Shown one piece after another: positions 54,046-63,912 of a stretch of DNA of 64,000 nt (positions within the stretch are counted from its first letter, which is position 1; each line of letters starts with the position of its first letter). Source of the DNA: Paenarthrobacter sp. PH39-S1 (GTDB lineage Bacteria > Actinomycetota > Actinomycetes > Actinomycetales > Micrococcaceae). The stretch is from NCBI RefSeq assembly GCF_030063245.1, contig NZ_JASISR010000021.1, positions 1 through 64,000 on the forward strand, given 5' to 3'. The notes beneath the pieces were generated by a model. It saw nothing but the letters and a program-made list of their open reading frames with translations. It made no database searches and was not told the origin of the DNA. Position numbers and translations under genes: made by a program.

Positions 54046-56527
54046 CTATTTGTCGTCGTCGGAGCGCGCACCCAGCGTCGTCTTCTGCACCTGCATGAGG
54101 AACTCAACGTTTGACTGAGTTTCACGCATCTTGGACATCAGTAATTCAAGCGACTGCTGCTGCTCGAGTCCGGACAGGACCCGGCGCAGCTTCCACATGA
54201 TCTTAACCTCATCCGGGGACAGCAGGTTTTCCTCGCGGCGCGTACCGGACGCGTTCACGTCCACGGCCGGGAAGATCCGCTTATCCGCCAGCTGGCGGGA
54301 CAGACGGAGCTCCATATTTCCGGTGCCCTTGAACTCCTCGAAGATGACCTCGTCGGCCTTGGACCCGGTTTCCACCAGTGCCGTGGCCAAAATGGTCAGC
54401 GAGCCGCCGTTTTCAATATTGCGGGCCGCACCGAAGAAACGCTTCGGCGGGTACAGCGCGGCAGCGTCGACACCACCGGAGAGGATGCGTCCGGAGGAAG
54501 GAGCGGAGTTGTTGTACGCGCGGCCCAGTCGGGTCATCGAATCCAGCAGCACCACCACGTCCATGCCCATTTCCACCAGGCGCTTGGCGCGCTCGATGGA
54601 GAGCTCGGCAACCTGCGTGTGGTCGCCGGAGGGACGGTCGAAGGTGGAGGCAATGACCTCACCCTTGACGGTGCGCTGCATGTCGGTGACTTCTTCCGGA
54701 CGCTCGTCCACCAGCACCATCATGAGGTGGACCTCAGGATTATTTATGGTGATGGCGTTGGCGATTGCCTGCAGGATGAGCGTCTTTCCGGCCTTCGGCG
54801 GGGAGACGATCAGTCCGCGCTGCCCCTTGCCGATTGGGGCGACCAGGTCGATGACGCGGGGACCAATCTTCTTGGGGTCCGTTTCCAAGCGCAGTCGCTC
54901 GGACGGGTACAGCGGAACCAGCTTGGAGAACTCGACGCGGTCCTTGAGCTCCTCCGGTGTCTTGCCGTTCACGCTGGTCACGCGGACCAGAGCGTTGAAC
55001 TTCTGACGTGCGCTCTGACCCGTGTTCTGGCTGCGGTCCTCGCCGTCGCGAGGTGCCCGGATAGCGCCGACGACGGCGTCGCCCTTGCGCAGGTTGTACT
55101 TCTTCACCTGCGCAAGGGAGACATAGACGTCGTTGGAACCCGGCAGGTACCCGGAGGTCCGCACGAATGCGTAGCTGTCGAGCAGGTCCAGGATGCCGGC
55201 GACGGGCAGCAGCACGTCGTCCTCGGTCACCTCAACATCGTCGAAGTCCGGTCCCTGGCTGCGGCCGCGGCGCCGCTCATTGCGGTCGTTCCGATCATTA
55301 CGGTCACGGAAACGGTCATTGCGCGGGCTGCTGTCCTGGCCGCCGGAACGGTCGTTGCGGTCCCGACGGGTACGGCGGTTGCGGCTGTTGCGCGATCCGT
55401 CGTCATCGTCGTTGCGCAGCTCGCCGCGGTTATTGTCCCCGCGCTGCTCGACGCGGCCATTGTCGCCGCGCTGCTCGTTGCGGTTGTTGTCATTACGGCC
55501 ACTGCGCTGATTGCGCTGGCCGTCCTGACCGTCCTGGTTGCGCTGGCTCTCCTGGTTGCGCTGGCCGCGTTGGTTGCGCTGGCCGTCCTGACCGGTTTCG
55601 GTGCGCTGGTTACGCTGATCGGCGCCCTCGCTGGAATCGGCCGCGGAGTTTTCCTGCTGCTGCGCCGGTTCCTCGGTGGCCTTCGACGCGCTGTTCTGCC
55701 CCTCGGCCTGCGCGTCGGCGCGGGCCTCGCCGTTGCGGCGGTTACGGGTGCGCTGGGGACGGCGGTTGCCCTCGTTCTGCGCGGTGTCGGTGTTCTGCGC
55801 GGTGTCGGTGTTCTGCGCGGTGTCGGTGTTCTGCGCGGTGTCGGTGTTCTGCGCGGTGTCGGTGTTCTGCGCGGTGTCGGTGTTCTGCGCGGTGTCGGTG
55901 TTCTGCGCGGTGTCGGTGTTTCTGCGCGGCTCCGTCGTGCTGCGCAGCACGTCCGCCGGCTACACGCCCGTTGGATGCACGCCCGTTGGATGACCTGCCG
56001 TTGGACGTGTTGTCGCTGTCGCCCTGTACCGTCGGCTCGGCTGCGGCGCCGGCCTGCTCGGCCCCGGCGGCGATGACGCCATCGCTCACGGCGCGGCGGC
56101 TGCGGCCACGGCCACGGGCCGGGCGCTCGGCGCCGGCTTCGGTCTGCGCTTCGGGAGCGGCTTCGCCCACGGTTGCGGCCTCGGTTGTCTCGGCGACGGG
56201 GGCCGCCTGCTGATGCTGGGCCGCTCCGTTCCGGCTGCTGCGTGCGCCGGCACGCTTGCCGGGCTCACGCTCTGCTGCTCCGGCCGTCTGGGCAACGGCG
56301 GGCTTCGCGGCGCGGTCCGCCACGGACGAGCCCCGCTGATGGTCAGAAATCGCGGATACGAGGTCACCCTTGCGCATCCGGGAACCGCCGGTGATACCGA
56401 GCTGACCGGCGAGCGCCTGAAGCTGCGCCAGCTTAAGGCCGGCCAGTCCACTGCTCTTGGCCGGTGCTGCATCAGCTGAATTGACGGTATCGCTCAAACC
56501 TGCAGTCAGGTTTGTGGTGTCTGTCAC
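54046..56527 (-). CDS. rho: Transcription termination factor Rho, split by a one-base frameshift
   Basis: From GTG 56527 (GGGGGAAGGA, 6-nt spacing) the frame encodes the Rho N-terminal domain (SSGLAGLKLAQLQALAGQLG, SRMRKGDLVSAISDHQ) and a Glu/Ala/Arg-rich linker. It then enters an 18-bp repeat in the wrong frame (KHRHRAEHRHRAE) and would stop near 55742. The rest is in the +1 frame: NTDTAQ repeats, an Arg/Asn/Asp-rich RNA-binding insert, the cold-shock-like domain (ILDLLDSYAFVRTSGYLPG), Walker A SPPKAGKTLILQAIA, LLDSMTRLGRAYN (Walker B region) and the C-terminal ATPase. One extra A at 55919-55921 (minus sense CAGAAACACC instead of CAGAACACC) explains the break. Joined, it makes 826 residues. 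GTG 55950 could start a 634-residue form lacking the N-terminal domain. A sequencing error is the main alternative. Confidence 0.85.
55775..55918. repeat. Eight perfect 18-bp repeats in rho
   Basis: TTCTGCGCGGTGTCGGTG is repeated eight times without a mismatch; on the minus strand each unit encodes NTDTAQ. A ninth partial unit starts TTTCTGCGC with one extra T (plus strand), which causes the rho frameshift. Changes in copy number would keep frame; only the homopolymer change breaks it. Confidence 0.9.
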
Positions 56528-56886
56528 GAAGGATCCTTCCCCCTCGAGGGCGATCTGCTTTGAGATCGCGGTGATTGGTCCCAGACCATGACCAAAGGCG
56601 CTTGAAGCACCCCGGACAGTGTGGTCTGGTCTCCGTTCCCTGCCGCCGTAGATAGCGGCAAAGTCGGTTGTGGAACACCTTCGGGCTGTAATCGTTTCGC
56701 CCGGTAGCGGGCTGGTGACGCATAGAGTGACTCTGTGGTGTCCGCGACAGGCCTGTGAAGGTGGCATCGGTAAATACCCGGTATGTGTGCAGCTGACTCT
56801 TTGTGCCGGTAACTGTTGATACAGTGACCGGTTTGTACAGTAGCTAGCTGTACAGCCGACTGATGCATATATCCGCTAGGCGGTTC
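56528..56886 (-). promoter_or_regulatory. rho leader region (359 bp) with palindrome
   Basis: No gene is visible between thrB and rho. TGTACAG (56834-56840) and CTGTACA (56848-56854) form an inverted repeat around the AGCTAGCT palindrome, shaped like an operator or stem. A small hairpin CCGC-TAG-GCGG (56873-56883) just after the thrB stop may weaken read-through. rho genes are often autoregulated in their leaders, so the long gap probably carries the rho promoter and a Rho-sensitive leader. This is inference. Confidence 0.45.
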
Positions 56887-57906
56887 CTACCGCCGATGCA
56901 CTTCCACTTTAGCACCCTCGGAGTCAACATCGAGCCTTAGAACACGCCAGATACCGGCGGAATACTCCGCGTCATCCGTAGCTGTGCCGCCGGTCGTGCC
57001 AAACCCGGCAATGAAATCCGCCGCCCGCTGCGCCGCGTCGGCACCATCTGCCAGGGTCATCACCGTCGGGCCGGCCCCGGAGATGAAGGCCGCGAAGCCC
57101 TCTGCCCGCAGGGCGTCCATCAGCTCGGCGCTGCGGGTCATGGCCTGCGCGCGGAACCGCTGGTGCAGGAAGTCCTCGGTGCCGGCCAGCAGCATGGCGG
57201 GTTCATCCTTGAGCGCGTGGATCAGCAGCGCTGCCCGTCCGGCATTGTCGGCGGCGCTCCGGTGCGGGATCGACGACGGCAGCATGGCGCGGGCGGTTTC
57301 GGTGGAAAGTTCGACGGCGGGCACGGCGGCTATCGGGATGACCCGCGGTGACGGCGTGACGCGGACGGACCGGTACACCGGACCCTCCTGCCAGGAAATG
57401 GCCACGGCTCCGAAAATGGCCGGCGCCACGTTATCGGGATGCCCTTCCAGCTCCGAGGCCAGCTGCAGCACCCATTGTCTGTCCTGCTGGTCGGCCGTCG
57501 GGACCAGCGCGTTGGCTGCGGTGACGGCTGCGACGATCGCCGAGGCGGAGGAGCCAAGTCCACGGCCGTGCGGCAGGACGTTCTCAGCGGTGATCTTCAG
57601 GCCGCCGCGGCGGTAACCCAGCCGGGCGAATGCCGCATCCATGGCGCGCACGGCCAGGTGCGAGGCATCCCGCGGAAGCCCGGCCGCGCCCTCGCCGCTG
57701 AGCTCAAAGGACAACCGGTCCTGACCGGGAACACCCGTCCCGCCGTCGAGCGTTTCAACCGTCAGCGAGTCGTAAAGCGACACCGCCAAACCCAGGCTGT
57801 CAAAGCCCGGGCCCAAGTTGGCGGTCGTTGCGGGCACCCGGACGCTGACGCGCTGGCCGGCCCCGATGACCCTCCCGACTGCTGCGGATGCGTGATCCGC
57901 AACCAT
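56887..57906 (-). CDS. thrB: Homoserine kinase
   Basis: The product of about 339 residues has GHMP-kinase motifs: VRVPATTANLGPGFDSLGLAVSLYD, the ATP loop VLPHGRGLGSSASAIVAAVTAA and the C-terminal FAAFISGAGPTVMTLAD. It phosphorylates homoserine, the step before thrC. I use ATG 57906, one nt after the thrC stop; ATG 57921 (overlapping thrC) is possible. It is the last gene of the argS-lysA-hom-thrC-thrB run. Confidence 0.94.
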   Translation of the reverse strand: MVADHASAAVGRVIGAGQRVSVRVPATTANLGPGFDSLGLAVSLYDSLTVETLDGGTGVPGQDRLSFELSGEGAAGLPRDASHLAVRAMDAAFARLGYRRGGLKITAENVLPHGRGLGSSASAIVAAVTAANALVPTADQQDRQWVLQLASELEGHPDNVAPAIFGAVAISWQEGPVYRSVRVTPSPRVIPIAAVPAVELSTETARAMLPSSIPHRSAADNAGRAALLIHALKDEPAMLLAGTEDFLHQRFRAQAMTRSAELMDALRAEGFAAFISGAGPTVMTLADGADAAQRAADFIAGFGTTGGTATDDAEYSAGIWRVLRLDVDSEGAKVEVHRR

Positions 57907-57907
57907 G

Positions 57908-59020
57908 CTAGGCAGCGCCATCGTCAAGCCCGAGGGCGGCGGCGACGGTGACGACGTCGAACGCCACACTCTGCGGCTCGACCGGGCTTCCGTCCGCATT
58001 CTTCAGGGCCCAGTCCGGATCCTTCAGGCCGTGGCCGGTGACCGTGATGACGATCGTCTTGCCCGAGGGCACCTCGCCCGCGGCATGCTTCTTGATGATC
58101 CCCGCGACCCCGGCGGCGGAGGCAGGCTCCACGAAGACGCCCTCCTTGGCCGAAAGCCAGCGGTGCGCCTGCAGGATCTGCTCGTCCGTGACGGAATCGA
58201 TCAGGCCGCCGGACTCGTCCCGGGCCGCGACGGCGGGGTCCCAGGATGCGGGATTGCCGATCCGGATGGCCGTGGCGATGGTGTCCGGCTCGGTGATCGG
58301 ATGGCCGGCCACGAACGGAGCAGCACCGGCGGCCTGGAAGCCCCACATGAGCGGCGTTTTGGTGGAAACGGCCGGCAGGGTGCCGGCGGTGGCGGATTCA
58401 TAGGGAGCGGCATACTCCTTGTAACCCTTCCAATACGCGCTGATATTGCCCGCGTTGCCGACCGGCAGGACGTGGATGTCCGGGGCATCGCCGAGGCTGT
58501 CCACGACTTCAAAGGCGCCCGTCTTCTGGCCCTCGATCCGGGCCGGGTTGACCGAGTTGACCAGGAACACCGGGTAGGAATCGGCCAGCTTCCGGGCAAC
58601 GTCGAGGCAGTTGTCGAAGTTGCCGTCCACCTGCAGCAGGGTGGCGCCGTGGGCTACCGCCTGGCTGAGTTTGCCCATCGAGATTTTGCCCGCCGGGACC
58701 AACACCGCGCAGGTCAGGCCCGCCGCCGTCGCATACGCGGCCGCCGACGCCGAGGTGTTTCCGGTGGACGCGCAGACTACTGCCTTGGCGCCGGCCGCGA
58801 CGGCCGCCGTCATCGCCATGGTCATGCCGCGGTCCTTGAAGCTCCCGGTCGGGTTCATCCCCTCAACCTTGAGATACACCTCGGATCCGGTCAGCGCGGA
58901 CAGCGCCCGGGCGTGCACCAGCGGGGTGCCGCCCTCCCCCAGCGTGATCACCCGGGTGGTCTCGGTTACCGGCAAACGCTCTGCATATTCACGGATCACT
59001 CCGCGCCACTGGTGAGCCAT
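57908..59020 (-). CDS. thrC: Threonine synthase
   Basis: The 370-residue PLP enzyme has the Schiff-base lysine in [16 protein letters not shown]. Further motifs are [33 protein letters not shown] and [13 protein letters not shown]. It turns O-phosphohomoserine into threonine. Its ATG shares one base with the hom stop (TGATG), which indicates coupling. Confidence 0.96.
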   Translation of the reverse strand: MAHQWRGVIREYAERLPVTETTRVITLGEGGTPLVHARALSALTGSEVYLKVEGMNPTGSFKDRGMTMAMTAAVAAGAKAVVCASTGNTSASAAAYATAAGLTCAVLVPAGKISMGKLSQAVAHGATLLQVDGNFDNCLDVARKLADSYPVFLVNSVNPARIEGQKTGAFEVVDSLGDAPDIHVLPVGNAGNISAYWKGYKEYAAPYESATAGTLPAVSTKTPLMWGFQAAGAAPFVAGHPITEPDTIATAIRIGNPASWDPAVAARDESGGLIDSVTDEQILQAHRWLSAKEGVFVEPASAAGVAGIIKKHAAGEVPSGKTIVITVTGHGLKDPDWALKNADGSPVEPQSVAFDVVTVAAALGLDDGAA

Positions 59021-60459
59021 CAGACTCCCTCCACCCTCAGTACACTCGTTACAGAATTGACGATGTCCAGGCCGGTAATGGCCTGGACGGTTGCCGCCAG
59101 CGCGGCCTCGGAGGCGAGATGGGTCACGATCCGCAGTTCGGCGGAGCCGGGCGTAACGCCCGGGACTTCGCGGTGGATTGTCTGGCGCATTGTTTCAATG
59201 GAGACGCGGTTCTCCGCAAAAAGCTGCGCGATCCGGGCCAGCACTCCGGGCTGGTCCGCGACGTCCAAGCCGACGCAGTAGCTGGTGCGCACCGCGTCGA
59301 TGCCCAGCGCCGGCACGTGGCCGGTGGTGGTTTCGGTCCGCCCGGGACCACCGAGCACCAAACGACGCGCCGCCGAGACGACGTCGCCGAGCACGGCGGA
59401 CGCAGTCGGCGTTCCGCCCGCGCCCTGCCCATAGAACATCAGCTCCCCGGCCGACTCGGCCTCGATGAACACCGCATTAAAGGCACCCCGCACGGTGGCC
59501 AGCGGGTGTTCACGCGGCAGCAGCGTGGGGTGGACACGCACGCACACACCTTCGGTGCCACCGTCGGCCGCTGAAACGCTCAGCTTCTCGGCAATGGCCA
59601 ACAGTTTAATGACGAAGCCCGCGTCCTTGGCGGCGGCGATGTCCGCGGCCGTGACCGAACTGATGCCCTGGCAGTGCACGTTTTCCAGGGCAAATCGGGT
59701 GTGAAATGACAGCGAGGCCAGGATCGCGGCCTTCGCGGCCGCATCATGGCCCTCGACGTCCGCCGTCGGATCCGCCTCGGCGTAGCCCAACCGCTGGGCC
59801 TCCTTCAGCGCGTCGTCGAACTGCGCACCGGTGGAGTCCATCTGATCAAGGATGAAGTTCGTGGTGCCGTTGACAATGCCAAGCACGCGGGTGATCTTAT
59901 CCCCGGCCAGGCTGTCGCGGATGGGACGCAGGATCGGAACGGCCCCTGCCACGGCCGCCTCATAGGAAAGCTGGACGCCGGCGGCATCGGCCTTCTCATA
60001 CAGCGTCGGTCCGTCGGCGGCCAGCAGCGCCTTGTTGCCCGTCACCACACAGGCACCGTGCTCGATGGCGCTCAGAATCAGGGTCCGGGCCGGTTCGATC
60101 CCGCCCAGGAGCTCGATGACAATGTCCGCGCTCTTCACCAGCGCGGCGGCGTCCGTGGTGAACAGTTCCCGCGGCAGCTCCGCGCCGCGCGGCGCGTCGA
60201 TGGTCCGGACGGCAATACCGGAAAGTTCGAGCCGTGCGCCGGTGCGGGCGGCCAGTGCGTCCGCGTCCTCGAGCAGGATGCGCGCAACCTGTGAGCCCAC
60301 GTTGCCGCAGCCCAGCAGTGCGACCTTCAGGGTCTTCACGTTCGTTGTCTTCACCTTTTGTGCCTGCACCTTCGGTGATAGTGGTGATGTCTGCTGTGGT
60401 GATGTCTGCTGTCGTGATCTCTGCGCGCCCCGGCGCAGGGAAGTGTCGAGCTCCGTCAA
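59020..60459 (-). CDS. hom: Homoserine dehydrogenase
   Basis: The 479-residue product has [21 protein letters not shown] (NAD(P) site), [35 protein letters not shown] and a C-terminal ACT domain (about 395-475, [27 protein letters not shown]), which usually binds threonine for feedback control. The first 40 residues are extra and contain 15-bp repeats (QQTSP twice). A start at GTG 60339 ([10 protein letters not shown]) would give the standard length; TTG 60459 lies 4 nt after lysA. It branches from aspartate semialdehyde to threonine and methionine. Confidence 0.94.
   Translation of the reverse strand: MTELDTSLRRGAQRSRQQTSPQQTSPLSPKVQAQKVKTTNVKTLKVALLGCGNVGSQVARILLEDADALAARTGARLELSGIAVRTIDAPRGAELPRELFTTDAAALVKSADIVIELLGGIEPARTLILSAIEHGACVVTGNKALLAADGPTLYEKADAAGVQLSYEAAVAGAVPILRPIRDSLAGDKITRVLGIVNGTTNFILDQMDSTGAQFDDALKEAQRLGYAEADPTADVEGHDAAAKAAILASLSFHTRFALENVHCQGISSVTAADIAAAKDAGFVIKLLAIAEKLSVSAADGGTEGVCVRVHPTLLPREHPLATVRGAFNAVFIEAESAGELMFYGQGAGGTPTASAVLGDVVSAARRLVLGGPGRTETTTGHVPALGIDAVRTSYCVGLDVADQPGVLARIAQLFAENRVSIETMRQTIHREVPGVTPGSAELRIVTHLASEAALAATVQAITGLDIVNSVTSVLRVEGV
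60381..60413. repeat. 15-bp repeats at the 5' end of hom
   Basis: GGTGATGTCTGCTGT occurs twice in tandem (and once more diverged) and encodes QQTSP on the minus strand. It lies in the N-terminal extension of Hom. Confidence 0.6.
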
Positions 60460-60463
60460 GGTA

Positions 60464-62158
60464 TTAGGCCCCTAAATCGCGTGCCAGTAAGTCGTCTTCT
60501 GTTTCTCCGCGCACTATCAGCCGTGCGGCACCGTCCCGGACCGCCACCACCGGTGGCCGGGGAACGTAATTGTAGTTACTGGCCAGTGCCCAGCAGTACG
60601 CGCCCGTCCCGGGAACCGCGAGCAGATCCCCCGCTGCGACGTCATCGGGCAGATATACATCTCTAACAACAATGTCACCGCTCTCGCAATGTTTGCCCAC
60701 CACTCGGGACAGTGCAGGCGCTGCCGTCGAGCTGCGGCCGGCCAGCACCGCCGAATATTCCGCGTCGTAGAGCACCGGTCGGGCGTTATCGCTCATACCG
60801 CCGTCCACCGACACATAACGCCTTGGCCGCGTAACCTGAGCTTGATCAATAGGGGCAGTGGCAGGCATTTCCACGTTAACCGTCTTCAGCGTGCCCGCCT
60901 CGTACAGCGTGAAGGTGGTGCTGCCCACGATGGCGCGGCCCGGTTCGATCGAGATCCGCGGGGCGGTGATATCGAGGGCCGTGCAGGTTTTACGGACGAC
61001 GGCGGCCATGGCCTGTGCAATCTCGGCGGCCGGGCGCGGGGTGTCCGCTGCCGTATAGGCGATTCCGTAGCCGCCACCCAGATCCAGCTCCGGCAACGTG
61101 ATGGCGTACTTGCTCTGCATGCGCGCCAGGAAGGTCAGCAACCGCTCTGCGGCAAGCTCAAAGCCTTCCGGTTCAAAGATCTGCGACCCGATGTGGCAAT
61201 GCAGTCCGAGCAGTTCGATACCCGGAGCCGCTGCCGCCATCGCCACGGCCTGTTCCGCAGCGCTCATTGCCTCGGGGCCACCCCATGCAGCGGACAGGCC
61301 TTGTGTAGCTGAGGTAGCCGCGGTGGGGCCGATTCCCGAATTTCGCCCCGTCCCGGGCACGTCAGATACCGGTGAATCTGCGGCCATGGAGAGGCCGAAC
61401 TTCTGGTCCTCGTGGGCGGTGGCGATGAATTCGTGCGTATGTGCGTGTACTCCAGGGGTCAGCCGCAGCAGCACCTTCGCACGCTCGCCGCGTCCGCCGG
61501 CGATGGCCGCCAGCCGCTCCAGCTCGGGCAGGCTGTCCACCACGATGCGGCCCAGCTTCATGTCCAGCGCACGGTTGATCTCGGCGTCGGACTTGTTATT
61601 GCCGTGGAGGCCCAGCTTGTTTCCGCTCAGCCCGGCGCGCGCCGCCACGGCCAGCTCACCGCCAGAGCAGGTGTCCAGGCGCAGGCCCTCGCTGTCCACC
61701 CAGCGGGCGATCTCGATGCTCAGGAACGCCTTGCCCGCGTAATAGACGTCCACCCCGCCGCAGATGTCCGCGAAGGCGGCCTCAAAGGAATCCTTGAAAT
61801 CCCGGGCACGCCGGCGGAAGTCCGCCTCGGAGACCACAAAGAGCGGCGTCCCGAATTCCTTTTTCAGGTCCGCCACGGTGACCCCCGCCGCGGTGAGCTG
61901 ACCATCAGACCCCCGGACGACGTCGTGCGCCCACATCACCGGCGTGAGCTCGTTGACGTCAGTCGGGTACGGCAGCCAAGCCGGCGCCAGCTCGGACCCG
62001 GACGATGCCCGATTCACAGGCATTGTCGGATCAGGCATTGTCGGATCAGCCACTGTCGGATCAGGCGCTGTCGGATCAGGCGCTGTCGGATCAGGCGCTG
62101 TCGGATCAGGCGCTGTCGGCACTGGCACTGCCGGATTCACGGATATCCCCTCAGCCAT
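60464..62158 (-). CDS. lysA: Diaminopimelate decarboxylase with N-terminal repeats
   Basis: The 564-residue product has the PLP lysine in VDVYYAGKAFLSIEIARW, plus GLHGNNKSDAEI, GLHCHIGSQIF, LDLGGGYGI, ISIEPGRAIVG and DGGMSDNARPVLYDAEY. It makes lysine from meso-diaminopimelate. It is longer than usual (about 470) because of an N-terminal repeat region (about 13-47, APDPT units). A second insertion (about 262-300, SPVSDVPGTGRNSGIGPTAA) lies near the active-site barrel. It lies 6 bp after argS and before hom. Confidence 0.94.
   Translation of the reverse strand: MAEGISVNPAVPVPTAPDPTAPDPTAPDPTAPDPTVADPTMPDPTMPVNRASSGSELAPAWLPYPTDVNELTPVMWAHDVVRGSDGQLTAAGVTVADLKKEFGTPLFVVSEADFRRRARDFKDSFEAAFADICGGVDVYYAGKAFLSIEIARWVDSEGLRLDTCSGGELAVAARAGLSGNKLGLHGNNKSDAEINRALDMKLGRIVVDSLPELERLAAIAGGRGERAKVLLRLTPGVHAHTHEFIATAHEDQKFGLSMAADSPVSDVPGTGRNSGIGPTAATSATQGLSAAWGGPEAMSAAEQAVAMAAAAPGIELLGLHCHIGSQIFEPEGFELAAERLLTFLARMQSKYAITLPELDLGGGYGIAYTAADTPRPAAEIAQAMAAVVRKTCTALDITAPRISIEPGRAIVGSTTFTLYEAGTLKTVNVEMPATAPIDQAQVTRPRRYVSVDGGMSDNARPVLYDAEYSAVLAGRSSTAAPALSRVVGKHCESGDIVVRDVYLPDDVAAGDLLAVPGTGAYCWALASNYNYVPRPPVVAVRDGAARLIVRGETEDDLLARDLGA
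62019..62119. repeat. 15-bp in-frame repeats in lysA
   Basis: Seven units of GTCGGATCAGGCGCT type repeat in tandem and encode PDPTA/PDPTM. Copies in the middle are identical. They lie just after the start codon, before the conserved domain. Confidence 0.8.
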
Positions 62159-62164
62159 GGCCGG

Positions 62165-63811
62165 TTACATCCGCTCCGGCGCCGAAACACCGAGCAGGCC
62201 CAGGCCATTGGCGAGCACCTGCTCCGTGGCGTCATTGAGCCACAGGCGCGTGCGATTGATATCGGTGATCTCCGCATCGCCCACCGGCGCGACGCGGCAG
62301 ACGTCATACCAGCGGTGGTACGAACCGGCAATGACTTCCAGGTGCCGGGCTACGCGGTGCGGCTCGCGGAACCGCGCAGCGTCGGCGACGACGGACGGGT
62401 AGGCGCCCAGCCGGGCCAACAATTCTGACTCCGTCGCATGGTTCAGTGCGCCGGCGTCGAACGCCGTCCGCTGCACCCCGGCAGCCCCGGCATTACGCGC
62501 CACCGCGCTCGTGCGGGCGTGCGCATACTGGACGTAGAAGACCGGATTTTCATTCGTGTTCTTCTGCAGCACCTCGGGCTCCAGAGACATTGGCGAATTG
62601 GCCGGTGAGCGGCCCAGCGAGTATCGCAGCGCGTCGGCGCCGAGCCAGTCCAGCAGATCCCGCAGCTCCACTATATTGCCGGCGCGCTTGGACAGCCGCG
62701 CACCGTTGACCGAGACCATCTGCCCGATCAGCACCTCAATGTTGACGTCCGGATCATCCCCCGCACAGGCCGCAATGGCCTTGAGTCGGCCGATGTATCC
62801 GTGGTGGTCGGCGCCCAGCAGGTAAATTTTCTCCGTGAAGCCGCGGTCCTTCTTCGACAGGTAATACGCGGCATCGGCGGCGAAATACGTCGGCTCGCCG
62901 TTGGCCCGAATCAGCACCCTGTCCTTGTCGTCGCCGAAATCCGTAGTGCGCAGCCAGACCGCGCCCTCTTCGTCAAAAACGTGGCCCTGGACGCGCAGCC
63001 GGTCCACCGCCGCCTCGATGGCGCCATTGTGCAGATTCTGCTCGGCAAAGTAAACGTCGAATTCCACCCCGAAATCTGCCAGTGTTTCCCGGATATCCGC
63101 CATCTGCGCCTGGTAGGCGGCGGCGCGCACCACCGGCAGCGCCGCTTCGTCGGTCAGCTCGCGGATACCCGGATGGGCGGTGAGCACCTGCTTGGCCAGA
63201 TCGTCAATGTAACGGCCCGGGTAGCCTCCCTCCGGCGTCGGCTTTCCCTGGATGGAAGCCAGCACGGAAGCGCCGAAATTATTCATCTGGGAGCCTGCAT
63301 CATTGATGTAGTACTCCTTGGTCACCTGCGCGCCGCTGGCTGCCAGCACGCGGGCAATGGAATCGCCGACGGCGGCCCAACGGGTATGCGCCAGGTGCAG
63401 CGGACCGGTGGGGTTAGCTGAGACGAACTCCATATTAATAACGTGGCCGGCCAGCGCATCGTTCACGCCGTAGTCGTGCCCAGCCTCCACGATGGCCTTC
63501 GCCAGGGCGCCGGCAGCGGCGGCTTCCACCGTGATGTTCAGAAATCCGGGGCCGGCGATTTCCACTTTGGCCACGCCCGCGATGTCCGCCAGCCGCGTGC
63601 TGAGAATTTCGGCAACCTTCCGCGGCGGAATACCCGCCGGCTTGGCCAGCTGCAGGGCGATGCTGGTGGCCCAATCGCCGTGCTCACGGCTCTTCGGGCG
63701 CTCCACCCGTACCTCATCGGGGACGGCTCCGGTCGGGACGATCAGGTCACCGGCGTCGACGGCGGCTTTGAGGCAGGCGGTAATGGCGGCAGAAAGTTCT
63801 TCAGGAGTCAC
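62165..63811 (-). CDS. argS: Arginyl-tRNA synthetase
   Basis: The 548-residue class I synthetase has FVSANPTGPLHLAHTRWAAVGDSIARVL, with the HIGH-like HLAH, and LSKRAGNIVELRDLLDWLGADALRY, with the KMSKS-like loop, as usual for ArgRS. The DALR-type anticodon domain fills the C-terminal part (ending APERM). It charges tRNA-Arg. GTG 63811 follows TATGAT by 6 nt, so the gene and perhaps the whole downstream lysA-hom-thrC-thrB operon start with a leaderless mRNA. Confidence 0.96.
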   Translation of the reverse strand: MTPEELSAAITACLKAAVDAGDLIVPTGAVPDEVRVERPKSREHGDWATSIALQLAKPAGIPPRKVAEILSTRLADIAGVAKVEIAGPGFLNITVEAAAAGALAKAIVEAGHDYGVNDALAGHVINMEFVSANPTGPLHLAHTRWAAVGDSIARVLAASGAQVTKEYYINDAGSQMNNFGASVLASIQGKPTPEGGYPGRYIDDLAKQVLTAHPGIRELTDEAALPVVRAAAYQAQMADIRETLADFGVEFDVYFAEQNLHNGAIEAAVDRLRVQGHVFDEEGAVWLRTTDFGDDKDRVLIRANGEPTYFAADAAYYLSKKDRGFTEKIYLLGADHHGYIGRLKAIAACAGDDPDVNIEVLIGQMVSVNGARLSKRAGNIVELRDLLDWLGADALRYSLGRSPANSPMSLEPEVLQKNTNENPVFYVQYAHARTSAVARNAGAAGVQRTAFDAGALNHATESELLARLGAYPSVVADAARFREPHRVARHLEVIAGSYHRWYDVCRVAPVGDAEITDINRTRLWLNDATEQVLANGLGLLGVSAPERM

Positions 63812-63817
63812 CTGTCA

Positions 63818-63823
63818 ATCATA
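63818..63823 (-). promoter_or_regulatory. -10 box TATGAT for the argS operon
   Basis: TATGAT on the minus strand ends 6 nt before GTG 63811. It is the best match to the -10 consensus in the window and probably drives argS-lysA-hom-thrC-thrB. Confidence 0.6.
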
Positions 63824-63912
63824 GGGTGGGCCGTCCTGGCGCCCGTAATCGCGTCTGTTCCTGCGGATGGCCTCGACAGCGGCGGTGTCAAAGCGTCTGC
63901 TCTACGTCGAAA

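Noticed and set aside
55676-55993. ORF reading FCAVSVFCAVSVFCAVSV
   Set aside because: Plus-strand reading of the rho minisatellite; no other coding signs.
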